Positions 1 through 5,919 of a stretch of DNA of 10,669 nt are shown piece after piece. The stretch is from an uncultured Ruminococcus sp. (GTDB lineage Bacteria > Bacillota > Clostridia > Oscillospirales > Acutalibacteraceae). The notes beneath the pieces are model-generated. The model did no database searches. It was not told the DNA's origin and worked only from the letters and a program-made list of their open reading frames with translations. Position numbers and translations under genes: made by a program. The number at the start of each line of letters is the position of its first letter. Within the stretch, counting starts at the first letter, position 1. The stretch lies in contig CACXGJ010000035.1 in NCBI GenBank assembly GCA_902767125.1, positions 1 through 10,669 of the forward strand, written 5' to 3'.

Positions 1-103
1 TAAAGGACTCGACGATTGATACGCCATAGTCAGCCTGTGCTGAAAGTCTGTTGGTAACCTCATCTTTTGACGTGAACCATGCAAATGTTGTGCGTGCAAA
101 AAA
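1..103 (-). CDS. Partial SipW-dependent (TasA-like) exported protein, N-terminal cleavage region; start not identifiable
   Basis: Read on the minus strand from about base 103 to the left edge, one frame encodes TTFAWFTSKDEVTNR followed by a stretch ending GVSIVESF. This is the classic SipW-type cleavage and early mature motif seen in TasA/camelysin-like exported proteins of Firmicutes. It resembles residues 42-53 of the gene at 481 (both contain DEVTNR). The rest of the protein lies outside the window. Oddly, no ATG, GTG or TTG with a ribosome site lies a signal-peptide length upstream. The frame stays open to about base 286, where the only candidate is a TTG without a Shine-Dalgarno sequence, and only a short GFFIFF hydrophobic run precedes the motif instead of a full signal helix. 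It may be a gene whose 5' end was lost or rearranged, or a frameshifted gene. The motif is convincing; an intact gene is not. Confidence 0.5.
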
Positions 104-398
104 GATGAAAAAACCTGTATGCCTGTTGGGGAGAGGGTTTTGTGGGAATGAAATGAGCCTTTTGGGAGTGTTATTTCGGGTACTGAAAAAAATTTTTTCG
201 GAAATTGATTTGTGATATGCTACAAGATTTTGTACTATTTTTTGTTTGATTTGATAAAAGCGATTATAAGTCAAAAACTTTAGTTAATTTTTCTTGATTA
301 TATCGAAAATATGATGTAAAATATAATATAATAGTGGCTGTAATAAAATAGAAACTGAAATTTATGAGAATAAAAAATAAATATATAAAAAGTTTTTG
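104..398. other. AT-rich intergenic region between the left-edge fragment and the exported-protein cluster
   Basis: I see no supported gene here. The stretch becomes very AT-rich from about 180 onward. Apart from the long minus-strand open frame noted for the left-edge fragment, which does not read like protein, it holds only a possible upstream promoter (294-322). Confidence 0.5.
294..322 (+). promoter_or_regulatory. Possible upstream sigma-A promoter
   Basis: TTGATT at 294-299 and TAAAAT at 317-322 are 17 bases apart and point toward the exported-protein cluster. The surrounding DNA is so AT-rich that a chance match is likely. The site at 399-427 is better. Confidence 0.25.
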
Positions 399-427
399 TT
401 GAAATTAATTTGTTATTATAGTATAAT
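399..427 (+). promoter_or_regulatory. Sigma-A promoter of the three-gene exported-protein cluster
   Basis: TTGAAA at 399-404 and a perfect TATAAT at 422-427 are separated by 17 bases. This predicts a transcript start near 434 and a leader of about 47 bases, with AAGGAGA at 464-470 before the ATG at 481. Confidence 0.65.
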
Positions 428-480
428 AATACGTAAGGAATTTTTATTTTTTGTTATGTTTGAAAGGAGAGCAGTTTATT

Positions 481-1401
481 ATGTCCGAACAAGCTACAAA
501 TCCACCCAAAAAATATAAACGCTCACCTGCTTTGAACGCAAGTATTATCTTGGTTTTTTTAAGCATAGTGCTGCTGATAACATTGGCAATGTTCGTTTCA
601 TTTGATGAGGTGACCAACCGTTTTGAAGCGGGCAAGGTCGATATTGTACTTGAGGAGCCTCATTGGGATCCGAAAGACGGTGATGAGACCGTCCCAAATA
701 CATTCATAGACAAAGACCCCACCATAATAAACAAAGAGGAAACAGTTGATACATATGTATTTTTGGAAGTTATAGTTCCATATGATGATGATCCTAATCT
801 TATCATAGAAACGGCATATCAGGATAATAAAACGGATGCCGGAAAAGTGGTTTATGAAAACAAAACAACGGATTCAAATAATAATACCGTAGCTAAAAAC
901 AAAGTTCCAATTTACAAATTTGTTGCAACAGGTGAGGCAACGGGTGCTGAAACACATCAAACGGTTTCAAAAATGCCGAATGACCATTATACAGGTGAAA
1001 ATGAAATGTATAATGAGATACAAAAGGTGAATCCCGACTGGCTTCTTTTGGATACTATTGATAATGAAGATAATAAAACCTATACTTATGTATACGCTTA
1101 TGTTTTTTCAGATAATTTGTTGAAACCGCTGATTGCTACAGGAAAAACAGAATATCCTTTATTTAATAGTATTTATGTACAGAATTTCAGAGAAAGAGCG
1201 AAGGTTGAAAATTCTGAAACACATGAAATTACTGTTACTCCGTTTCCCGATCCGACAAGGGATTACAGCATAAAAATAAATGCCTATGGCATTCAGGCAA
1301 ACTACCTTAAGCCAAATAATCTGACCGAGACAAAGCCTGAAAAAGTATGGAAAATGCTGAATCCGGATTATGAGTATACAGAAACACCGACAGAACCATA
1401 A
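481..1401 (+). CDS. SipW-dependent-type exported protein (TasA/camelysin-like), paralogue 1
   Basis: The 306-residue protein has a basic, proline-containing N-terminus, a hydrophobic helix (about 20-38) and the SipW-type motif just after it (DEVTNRFEAGKVDI, 42-55). The body is acidic and cysteine-free. Further family marks are KDPTIIN followed by TYVFLEV, which forms the first beta strands, and a C-terminal AYGIQAN (268-274). Proteins of this type are cleaved by the SipW-class signal peptidase and, in Bacillus, polymerise into matrix fibres; that role here is inference. An ATG ten codons upstream (451) lacks a ribosome site, while AAGGAGA at 464-470 fits the ATG at 481. The protein ends in a short Thr/Pro/Glu tail (TETPTEP) and tandem TAA stops. 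It is the first of three linked paralogues and lies behind a strong promoter. Confidence 0.85.
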   Translation: MSEQATNPPKKYKRSPALNASIILVFLSIVLLITLAMFVSFDEVTNRFEAGKVDIVLEEPHWDPKDGDETVPNTFIDKDPTIINKEETVDTYVFLEVIVPYDDDPNLIIETAYQDNKTDAGKVVYENKTTDSNNNTVAKNKVPIYKFVATGEATGAETHQTVSKMPNDHYTGENEMYNEIQKVNPDWLLLDTIDNEDNKTYTYVYAYVFSDNLLKPLIATGKTEYPLFNSIYVQNFRERAKVENSETHEITVTPFPDPTRDYSIKINAYGIQANYLKPNNLTETKPEKVWKMLNPDYEYTETPTEP

Positions 1402-1424
1402 TAAACGAAAGCGAGATGATTTGT

Positions 1425-2360
1425 GTGAAGAAACTGAAAAACATTGTGCCGATAGCCCTCGCTTGTGTCGTGATCATTGCGTTTTTTTCATTCGGAGCAG
1501 TAATTTCTTATTTGACGGATGCTGAAACGAAAACCAATATTATTACAATAGGAAATGTAAAGCTTGAGGTTTCCGAGCCGAATTATCAGGACAGCAGTGT
1601 AGTTGCAGCAGGCGATTCCATTATCAAAGATCCTATTATTAAAAATACAGGTACAAAGGATGAATATGTTTTTTTTCGTGTAGCAGTACCAAAGAGAAAG
1701 GTTACACTGCTGTATGAAAAAGATACCAAAGTAGGTGAAGGTGATGATGCACCCACATATAAAGAAGGTACTCCTACTGTAAAAAATAGGACAATTGACA
1801 GTTTTACGGGTGAAACAACAGAGATAAAAACAAATTCTGATGAGATTTACAAGATCATAGCCGAGGGTGATATAAAGGCATATGTAAAGGACGAGTTGGG
1901 CGATAATCCACCTGTTCCAAATGCCGAACCACAGCTTGATATTTCCTATAATAAAGGTGATAGTGATAGTGTCACAGAAGACGAAGACAAAAGAACAAAG
2001 GGCTGGATATATTTGAGCAGGGAGCTTGATCAAAAGATATCAGATGAAGAAAATGCTCCCGAATATGATTATTATTATTTCGGCTATAACAAAAGGCTTT
2101 TGAACAGTACCAATCCGGAGGTACCGTCAGTGACAATTCCACTCTTTGACAGGATACAGTTAAAGAGCTTTATTGATGAGGAAATCAACGGCACCCCAAC
2201 AACCAAGAAAAATGAAGAAACAGAGATTGTGCTTACAGCATATGGTGTACAGGCTGACAGTCTTGGAATAGAAGATGTTGATGCTCTTGGAAGGGATGAT
2301 TTCCTGACGAAAGATCAGTTATTGAAAGTTTTGAAAATAGTTAATGGAAAAAAGGGGTGA
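1425..2360 (+). CDS. SipW-dependent-type exported protein (TasA/camelysin-like), paralogue 2
   Basis: About 311 residues. A short Lys-rich start (KKLKN) is followed by a hydrophobic helix (7-27) and the motif SYLTD with a downstream N-x4-GNVKLEV segment, the SipW-type signature. Next come KDPIIKNTGTKDEYVFFRV, a long Asp/Glu/Lys-rich middle, and a C-terminal AYGVQAD (272-278) matching paralogue 1. There is no cysteine after the membrane helix. I prefer the GTG at 1425 because AGCGAG (1410-1415) lies nine bases upstream. The in-frame ATG at 1416 directly abuts that sequence, so its spacing is poor, but it would add only three residues (Met-Ile-Cys). The gap to the preceding gene is about 20 bases, so co-transcription and translational coupling are likely. 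Role: exported surface or matrix subunit, by family. The C-terminus is plain and lacks the Pro/Glu tail of its neighbours. Confidence 0.85.
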   Translation: MKKLKNIVPIALACVVIIAFFSFGAVISYLTDAETKTNIITIGNVKLEVSEPNYQDSSVVAAGDSIIKDPIIKNTGTKDEYVFFRVAVPKRKVTLLYEKDTKVGEGDDAPTYKEGTPTVKNRTIDSFTGETTEIKTNSDEIYKIIAEGDIKAYVKDELGDNPPVPNAEPQLDISYNKGDSDSVTEDEDKRTKGWIYLSRELDQKISDEENAPEYDYYYFGYNKRLLNSTNPEVPSVTIPLFDRIQLKSFIDEEINGTPTTKKNEETEIVLTAYGVQADSLGIEDVDALGRDDFLTKDQLLKVLKIVNGKKG

Positions 2361-2370
2361 ATGAGCAGCC

Positions 2371-3222
2371 ATGAGAAAATATATTGATGCTTTCACCGTT
2401 AAGAGATATACAGGTATTTTTATAATTGTTGCCGTTGTGGCGGTCTTTTCACTTATTACAAAGGTTACTATTGCATATCTTGGAACAAACGATTCGGCAA
2501 AGAATACCGTCAATGTAGGCTACGGAGATGTGTCCATAGATGAAAGCTTTGAAGAACCGTCCGAGTTGAGTATGGAGAATGATATCACAAAGCAGGTTCA
2601 GATACAGAACAGAAGTACAGTTCCTGCATTTGTAAGGGTGTATGCGGAATTTGCCGACAGCAGTCTTGCGGATAAGGCAAAGGTTACGTATGGAGGAAAA
2701 ACATATACTTGGGATGATTTTAAAACAAAGCTGCAATATAACGATCCAAGTGAAGAAGATGATGATTCGTATTTAATATCGTCAAAATGGCGGTATGTTC
2801 CGGCTGATGCTACAAACGGCTTGGGCGGATATTTTTATTATACGGAAGCGTTGGCTGCACCAACATATGACGAGAATGGAGAAAACCCGACATATGCTGA
2901 AACAGGCAATTTGTTTGACAGCGTAATTATAGATTACAATAAATATGTTAAAAATGAAGATAATGAAGATGTCCCTGCTGACAGCAATATCGACAGGATA
3001 CAGCCGCTTGAAATGATAATATACAGTGAGCTTGTCCAGACAGTTGACACAGGCAAAACAAGAGTTATTACTACACTTGTGGATGATGATGGTAATAATG
3101 TAACGGGAGAAGGTATAGAAAATCCTGTAAAGAGCAGCGTTTACGGCTATGATTATGCTAAAGATAATAATTGGGAGGATGCTTGGAAGAGATTCTTGAA
3201 ATTAGATTCAAATAGGGAATAG
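2371..3222 (+). CDS. SipW-dependent-type exported protein (TasA/camelysin-like), paralogue 3, ending at an amber codon
   Basis: 283 residues. The N-terminal hydrophobic helix (about 15-30) is followed by TIAYLGTNDSAKN and a GYGDVSI segment, the SipW-type signature in a diverged form. Next come QIQNRSTVPAFVRVYAEF, corresponding to the NTG-YVFxxV strand of the other two, and a C-terminal IYSELVQT (217-224) in the place of their AYGxQA motif. No cysteine is present. GGGGTG (2354-2359), overlapping the stop of the preceding gene, serves the ATG at 2371. The protein stops at TAG (3220-3222). The same frame continues for 18 sense codons into a Pro-Glu repeat and ends with TGA TGA at 3277-3282, just before the terminator. 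The annotated end may therefore be a recent nonsense mutation or a leaky stop. It is the last gene of the three-gene transcript. Confidence 0.83.
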   Translation: MRKYIDAFTVKRYTGIFIIVAVVAVFSLITKVTIAYLGTNDSAKNTVNVGYGDVSIDESFEEPSELSMENDITKQVQIQNRSTVPAFVRVYAEFADSSLADKAKVTYGGKTYTWDDFKTKLQYNDPSEEDDDSYLISSKWRYVPADATNGLGGYFYYTEALAAPTYDENGENPTYAETGNLFDSVIIDYNKYVKNEDNEDVPADSNIDRIQPLEMIIYSELVQTVDTGKTRVITTLVDDDGNNVTGEGIENPVKSSVYGYDYAKDNNWEDAWKRFLKLDSNRE

Positions 3223-3282
3223 AACGAAAAACAGACAATTCCCGATCCGGAGGAGCCTGAACCCGAACCCGAACCATGATGA
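3223..3282 (+). other. In-frame Pro-Glu tail beyond the amber stop of paralogue 3
   Basis: Directly after TAG 3220-3222 the same frame reads 18 codons, NEKQT then IPDPEEPEPEPEP, and ends with tandem TGA codons (3277-3279 and 3280-3282). The dipeptide regularity and tandem stops look like a real C-terminus. Paralogue 1 also ends in a Pro/Glu/Thr tail followed by tandem stops. A single C-to-T change in a CAG codon would explain the amber. Confidence 0.6.
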
Positions 3283-3283
3283 C

Positions 3284-3316
3284 AAAACGACACCTGTTTT
3301 TTGAGGTGTCGTTTTT
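3284..3316 (+). terminator. Rho-independent terminator of the exported-protein cluster
   Basis: A 12-bp stem (AAAACGACACCT at 3284-3295 with AGGTGTCGTTTT at 3304-3315), an 8-base loop and a T run at 3312-3316. It starts two bases after the tandem TGA stops. Confidence 0.85.
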
Positions 3317-3442
3317 ATTGCAAAAATATTTTATGGCATTTATGTATTATCATCACAGTTAGAATAGTTCAATAATATTGATAAAATTGGATAATTTTAT
3401 GGCCTATAAAATAAAAACTTTTACAAAATTTGATAAAAACTA

Positions 3443-3470
3443 TTGATTTTTTGGCGGTTTGGTGTATAAT
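3443..3470 (+). promoter_or_regulatory. Candidate distal sigma-A promoter of the surface protein gene
   Basis: TTGATT at 3443-3448, a 16-base spacer, and a perfect TATAAT at 3465-3470. If used, it gives a leader of more than 200 bases before the ATG at 3695. Confidence 0.5.
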
Positions 3471-3595
3471 GGAGTCATAGGTTTTTAACTGTAAAAATTT
3501 GCTTTAGCGGTTACTTCTGAATGTTTTTCGGCTGTAGGGTGTAGTCTTGTTGGGATAGTGGCTTGTCCTCACAGTCTGTTGTTTTGGTTTTGAAC

Positions 3596-3623
3596 TTGGA
3601 TATTGCATATGTTGTGTTATAAT
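3596..3623 (+). promoter_or_regulatory. Candidate proximal sigma-A promoter with extended -10
   Basis: TTGGAT at 3596-3601, a 16-base spacer and TATAAT at 3618-3623, preceded by TG in the extended -10 position (3615-3616). The start would be near 3630, giving a normal leader of about 65 bases. Confidence 0.5.
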
Positions 3624-3694
3624 GAGTTGTAATGAGGTGTGTCGGAAAAGCGAATTAGTGTGATTATTTTATTTAACTGACAGGAGGCAGCCGT

Positions 3695-4483
3695 ATGAAT
3701 GAAAGGCTATGGTACAGAATAATAACGGTGTTGCTCACTGCAGTGCTTATTTCTTCAGCTTTTAGCGTGACTGCGTTTGCAGACGAGTTAAGAGCCGGTA
3801 CAGTTGCAGGTTTGCCCGAAAAACTTGTTGTACTTGATGATAAGGGCAACTCGGTGAGTGAGAACGGAGAATATTATTTTGAAGTTGAGGGGATGAAAGC
3901 ATCGGAACATTATATAAAGAAAATTCAGATAATGAACCTTCGTGAAGATGCTTCCTATCATATTGATTTCAGAGCTGAACCGATCAGTAAATATGGTGAG
4001 ATAGACCTTGAAGAAGAATGTAACTGCGTTATCACTCTCGGTGATAATATAATATATGAAGGTAAGGTAACAGGTGAGGGTACACCTGATATACGTACTG
4101 TTCCGCTTGACCTCGGTTATTATGTTCCCGGTCAGTCCCGTGTAATGACGGTCGATATCGTATGGAATGACCCCGGACATGGCGGTGCAATAGACAACGG
4201 TGCAAGGATAGTTGACAGCAATGGTGTTACTGTTGTAAGAGGAAAGTCGGGCATTACTCATATTGAGGGCGAGGTAATATTCAAGTGGATATTCACGGCA
4301 GCAGTTGAGATACCTCCGGATGATAATTCCGATACGAGCCATCCGCATCAGCCTGATACTCCTATCAATACAGGTGAAACGATAATGTTCATATTGTTCG
4401 GTGCTGCGGCATTGGCAATTGCTGTTATGCTGATACTTATCTTTTCCAAAAGAAAAAAAGACGATAAAAAAGCTGATCAATAA
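3695..4483 (+). CDS. Secreted surface protein with C-terminal sortase-like anchor
   Basis: 262 residues. A standard Sec signal peptide (1-29) ends at AFA before DEL, unlike the SipW-type signals upstream. The body is beta-rich and has no cysteines apart from the single CNC pair in its middle. It contains an IYEGKVTGEG segment and a YYVPGQS segment. It ends with a spacer rich in Asp/Ser/His/Pro, then PINTGE (223-228), a hydrophobic helix (230-250) and a Lys/Arg tail. This has the layout of a sortase substrate, but the motif is not a textbook LPxTG, since Pro lies one residue too far upstream. It could be processed by a divergent sortase or stay as a membrane anchor. A strong AGGAGG at 3682-3687 sets the ATG at 3695. 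It is the sole gene between its promoters and its own terminator. It may be a wall-linked partner of the three exported proteins; this is inference from position. Confidence 0.75.
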   Translation: MNERLWYRIITVLLTAVLISSAFSVTAFADELRAGTVAGLPEKLVVLDDKGNSVSENGEYYFEVEGMKASEHYIKKIQIMNLREDASYHIDFRAEPISKYGEIDLEEECNCVITLGDNIIYEGKVTGEGTPDIRTVPLDLGYYVPGQSRVMTVDIVWNDPGHGGAIDNGARIVDSNGVTVVRGKSGITHIEGEVIFKWIFTAAVEIPPDDNSDTSHPHQPDTPINTGETIMFILFGAAALAIAVMLILIFSKRKKDDKKADQ

Positions 4484-4501
4484 AGAATAGAAAATAATTG
4501 A

Positions 4502-4538
4502 TTTCCGATCCGTATTTTCCGGATCGGAAATTTTTTTT
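4502..4538 (+). terminator. Rho-independent terminator after the surface protein gene
   Basis: A perfect 11-bp stem (TTTCCGATCCG at 4502-4512 with CGGATCGGAAA at 4520-4530), a 7-base loop, and eight T at 4531-4538. Confidence 0.92.
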
Positions 4539-4577
4539 ATAAATCAAGAAAAAATTGTGCATAATATAAATAAAAGG

Positions 4578-4606
4578 TTGATTTTTTTGCAATATATTGT
4601 TATTAT
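4578..4606 (+). promoter_or_regulatory. Promoter of the D,D-carboxypeptidase gene
   Basis: TTGATT at 4578-4583, a 17-base spacer, and TATTAT at 4601-4606. It lies between the preceding terminator and the ribosome site AAAGGAT (4629-4635). Confidence 0.5.
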
Positions 4607-4644
4607 TTATATAACGAAAAAATTAAAGAAAGGATATAAAATTT

Positions 4645-5727
4645 ATGAGCAAAACAAAAAAGAAAAATTTTCTTTACATTGATCTTTCAAAGCCCATGAC
4701 ATACGGAGATCAGTTCAAGTTGATGTTTATTATCATGTTTATATCGTGCTTTTTATTTACATTGGTTTATCTTTTTACTCTTGTCGGCGGAAGGAGCAAA
4801 GCAGATACTCCGTCATCAGCAGAGGTCTCACACACTGAAATGAGCAGTGCTGTTTCGCATGATGAGGGACAGCCCTCTGCAGTAGTATCAGAGGTTTCAA
4901 CGGCAAATGAAACAGACAAGGGTTTCTTTGACGATATCGAAACATTGTATCTTGAACATGATGAAGTATACAAGGGTGACCTGATACTTGTCAACAAAAA
5001 TTATAAGTGTCCTTCGGACGGTGAAAATGCAGTATCACTGATGGAACTGAAAAGCGGAAGCTATGTAGTGACAGATTATTCTGTAAGTCTTAATAAGGAT
5101 ATTGTAAATTACCTTAATCGAATGCTGGATGATTTTGAAGAACGGTATGGTGAAAATGATGTTATGGTAGCCTGCGGTTACAGAAGCTATGCCAATCAGG
5201 AGGAAATATTCAATAATGAGGTCGAAGACGTGGGTGTCGAGGAGGCTGAAAAATGGGTGGCACGTCCCGGATACAGTGAGCATCAGACAGGTCTTGTGAT
5301 AGATTTCACGCTTAATAATGACGTTGAACAAGGCAGTATAAAGTATGACGGAACGGGCATATATGAATGGATAAATACGAACAGCTACAAGTATGGCTTT
5401 ATACTCCGATATCTTCTCGGCAAGGAAGAAATAACAGGTTACAGCCATGAGCCATGGCACTTCAGATATGTAGGTCTGCCGGCGGCTGTTTATATCACCA
5501 AGAATGAGATCACACTTGAAGAATATATAGATATTGTCAGGACACATGATATCAATGATCCTCTTTTGATTGACGGAGGCGGTGAAAACAAATGGTATGT
5601 GTATTATGTTCCTGCCAATGAGGATTCCGAAACAGAGGTCACTGTTCCAAAAAACGTCAATTACAGAATATCAGGCGACAATGTGAAGGGATTTATTATA
5701 ACTGCTGATGTTGATATAAAAGGATAA
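4645..5727 (+). CDS. VanY-type D-alanyl-D-alanine carboxypeptidase (peptidase family M15B)
   Basis: 360 residues. It has an N-terminal membrane helix (about 26-47), a Ser/Glu-rich linker, and then the M15B catalytic domain. GYRSYANQ (178-185) supplies the substrate-binding Arg180. SEHQTGLVID supplies the zinc ligands His213 and Asp220, and EPWHFRY supplies the catalytic Glu269 and the zinc ligand His272. All expected key residues are present, so the enzyme should be active. It removes the terminal D-Ala from peptidoglycan stem peptides outside the membrane. About 60 residues after the catalytic core form an extra C-terminal segment that I cannot assign. It has its own promoter and a hairpin after it. 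A resistance role as in van clusters is not supported, because no vanH/A/X or vanRS genes are nearby; cell-wall maturation beside the surface-protein genes is likelier. Confidence 0.9.
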   Translation: MSKTKKKNFLYIDLSKPMTYGDQFKLMFIIMFISCFLFTLVYLFTLVGGRSKADTPSSAEVSHTEMSSAVSHDEGQPSAVVSEVSTANETDKGFFDDIETLYLEHDEVYKGDLILVNKNYKCPSDGENAVSLMELKSGSYVVTDYSVSLNKDIVNYLNRMLDDFEERYGENDVMVACGYRSYANQEEIFNNEVEDVGVEEAEKWVARPGYSEHQTGLVIDFTLNNDVEQGSIKYDGTGIYEWINTNSYKYGFILRYLLGKEEITGYSHEPWHFRYVGLPAAVYITKNEITLEEYIDIVRTHDINDPLLIDGGGENKWYVYYVPANEDSETEVTVPKNVNYRISGDNVKGFIITADVDIKG

Positions 5728-5731
5728 CAAA

Positions 5732-5764
5732 ACCGACTGTTCGTAAAAAAATCGGACAGTCGGT
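5732..5764 (+). terminator. Hairpin, probable terminator, after the carboxypeptidase gene
   Basis: A 12-bp stem (ACCGACTGTTCG at 5732-5743 with CGGACAGTCGGT at 5753-5764, one G-T pair) four bases after the stop codon. It is followed by AAAAATTTG rather than an immediate T run, so termination may be weak or the hairpin may mainly protect the 3' end. Confidence 0.55.
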
Positions 5765-5791
5765 AAAAATTTGTCTAAAAAAATATTACTA

Positions 5792-5820
5792 TTGCAAAAT
5801 CAGCGGTAATAGAGTATAAT
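5792..5820 (+). promoter_or_regulatory. Sigma-A promoter of the SPFH operon
   Basis: TTGCAA at 5792-5797, a 17-base spacer, and a perfect TATAAT at 5815-5820. The predicted leader is about 93 bases, with GGGAGA at 5904-5909 ahead of the ATG at 5920. Confidence 0.65.
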
Positions 5821-5919
5821 AATATCAAAGAAATACTATTTTCTTTGCATTGAAAAATATTTGTGCATTTTTGGTGTACATATTTTTATAAAATTATTAA
5901 TTTGGGAGATGGTCTTAAA

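Larger units (their letters stand above)
3317..3694 (+). other. Intergenic region and long leader ahead of the surface protein
   Basis: About 380 bases without a supported gene. It holds two candidate promoters (3443-3470 and 3596-3623) and, between them, an imperfect hairpin (3486-3495 with 3503-3513, one bulge). I recognise no riboswitch class in it. Confidence 0.5.

Noticed and set aside
1488..2033. A 181-codon open frame on the minus strand inside paralogue 2
   Set aside because: It is a mirror of a clear plus-strand gene, has no ribosome site, and its Cys/Ile/Phe-rich translation matches antisense reading of an acidic protein.
3220..3222. TAG as pyrrolysine or reassigned amber codon
   Set aside because: No pyrrolysine machinery or insertion element is visible, and no other gene in the window has an internal in-frame TAG.
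3788..4480. A 230-codon minus-strand open frame inside the surface protein gene
   Set aside because: The plus-strand gene has a signal peptide, a strong AGGAGG and an anchor signal. The antisense frame has none of these and an implausible composition.
5035..5547. A 170-codon minus-strand open frame inside the carboxypeptidase gene
   Set aside because: It overlaps the catalytic domain with all zinc and catalytic residues on the plus strand; the reverse frame is a by-product.
4645..5727. VanY as part of a glycopeptide resistance cluster
   Set aside because: No ligase, VanH/VanX or two-component regulator lies in the window. Chromosomal VanY-type enzymes are common in Clostridia without resistance.
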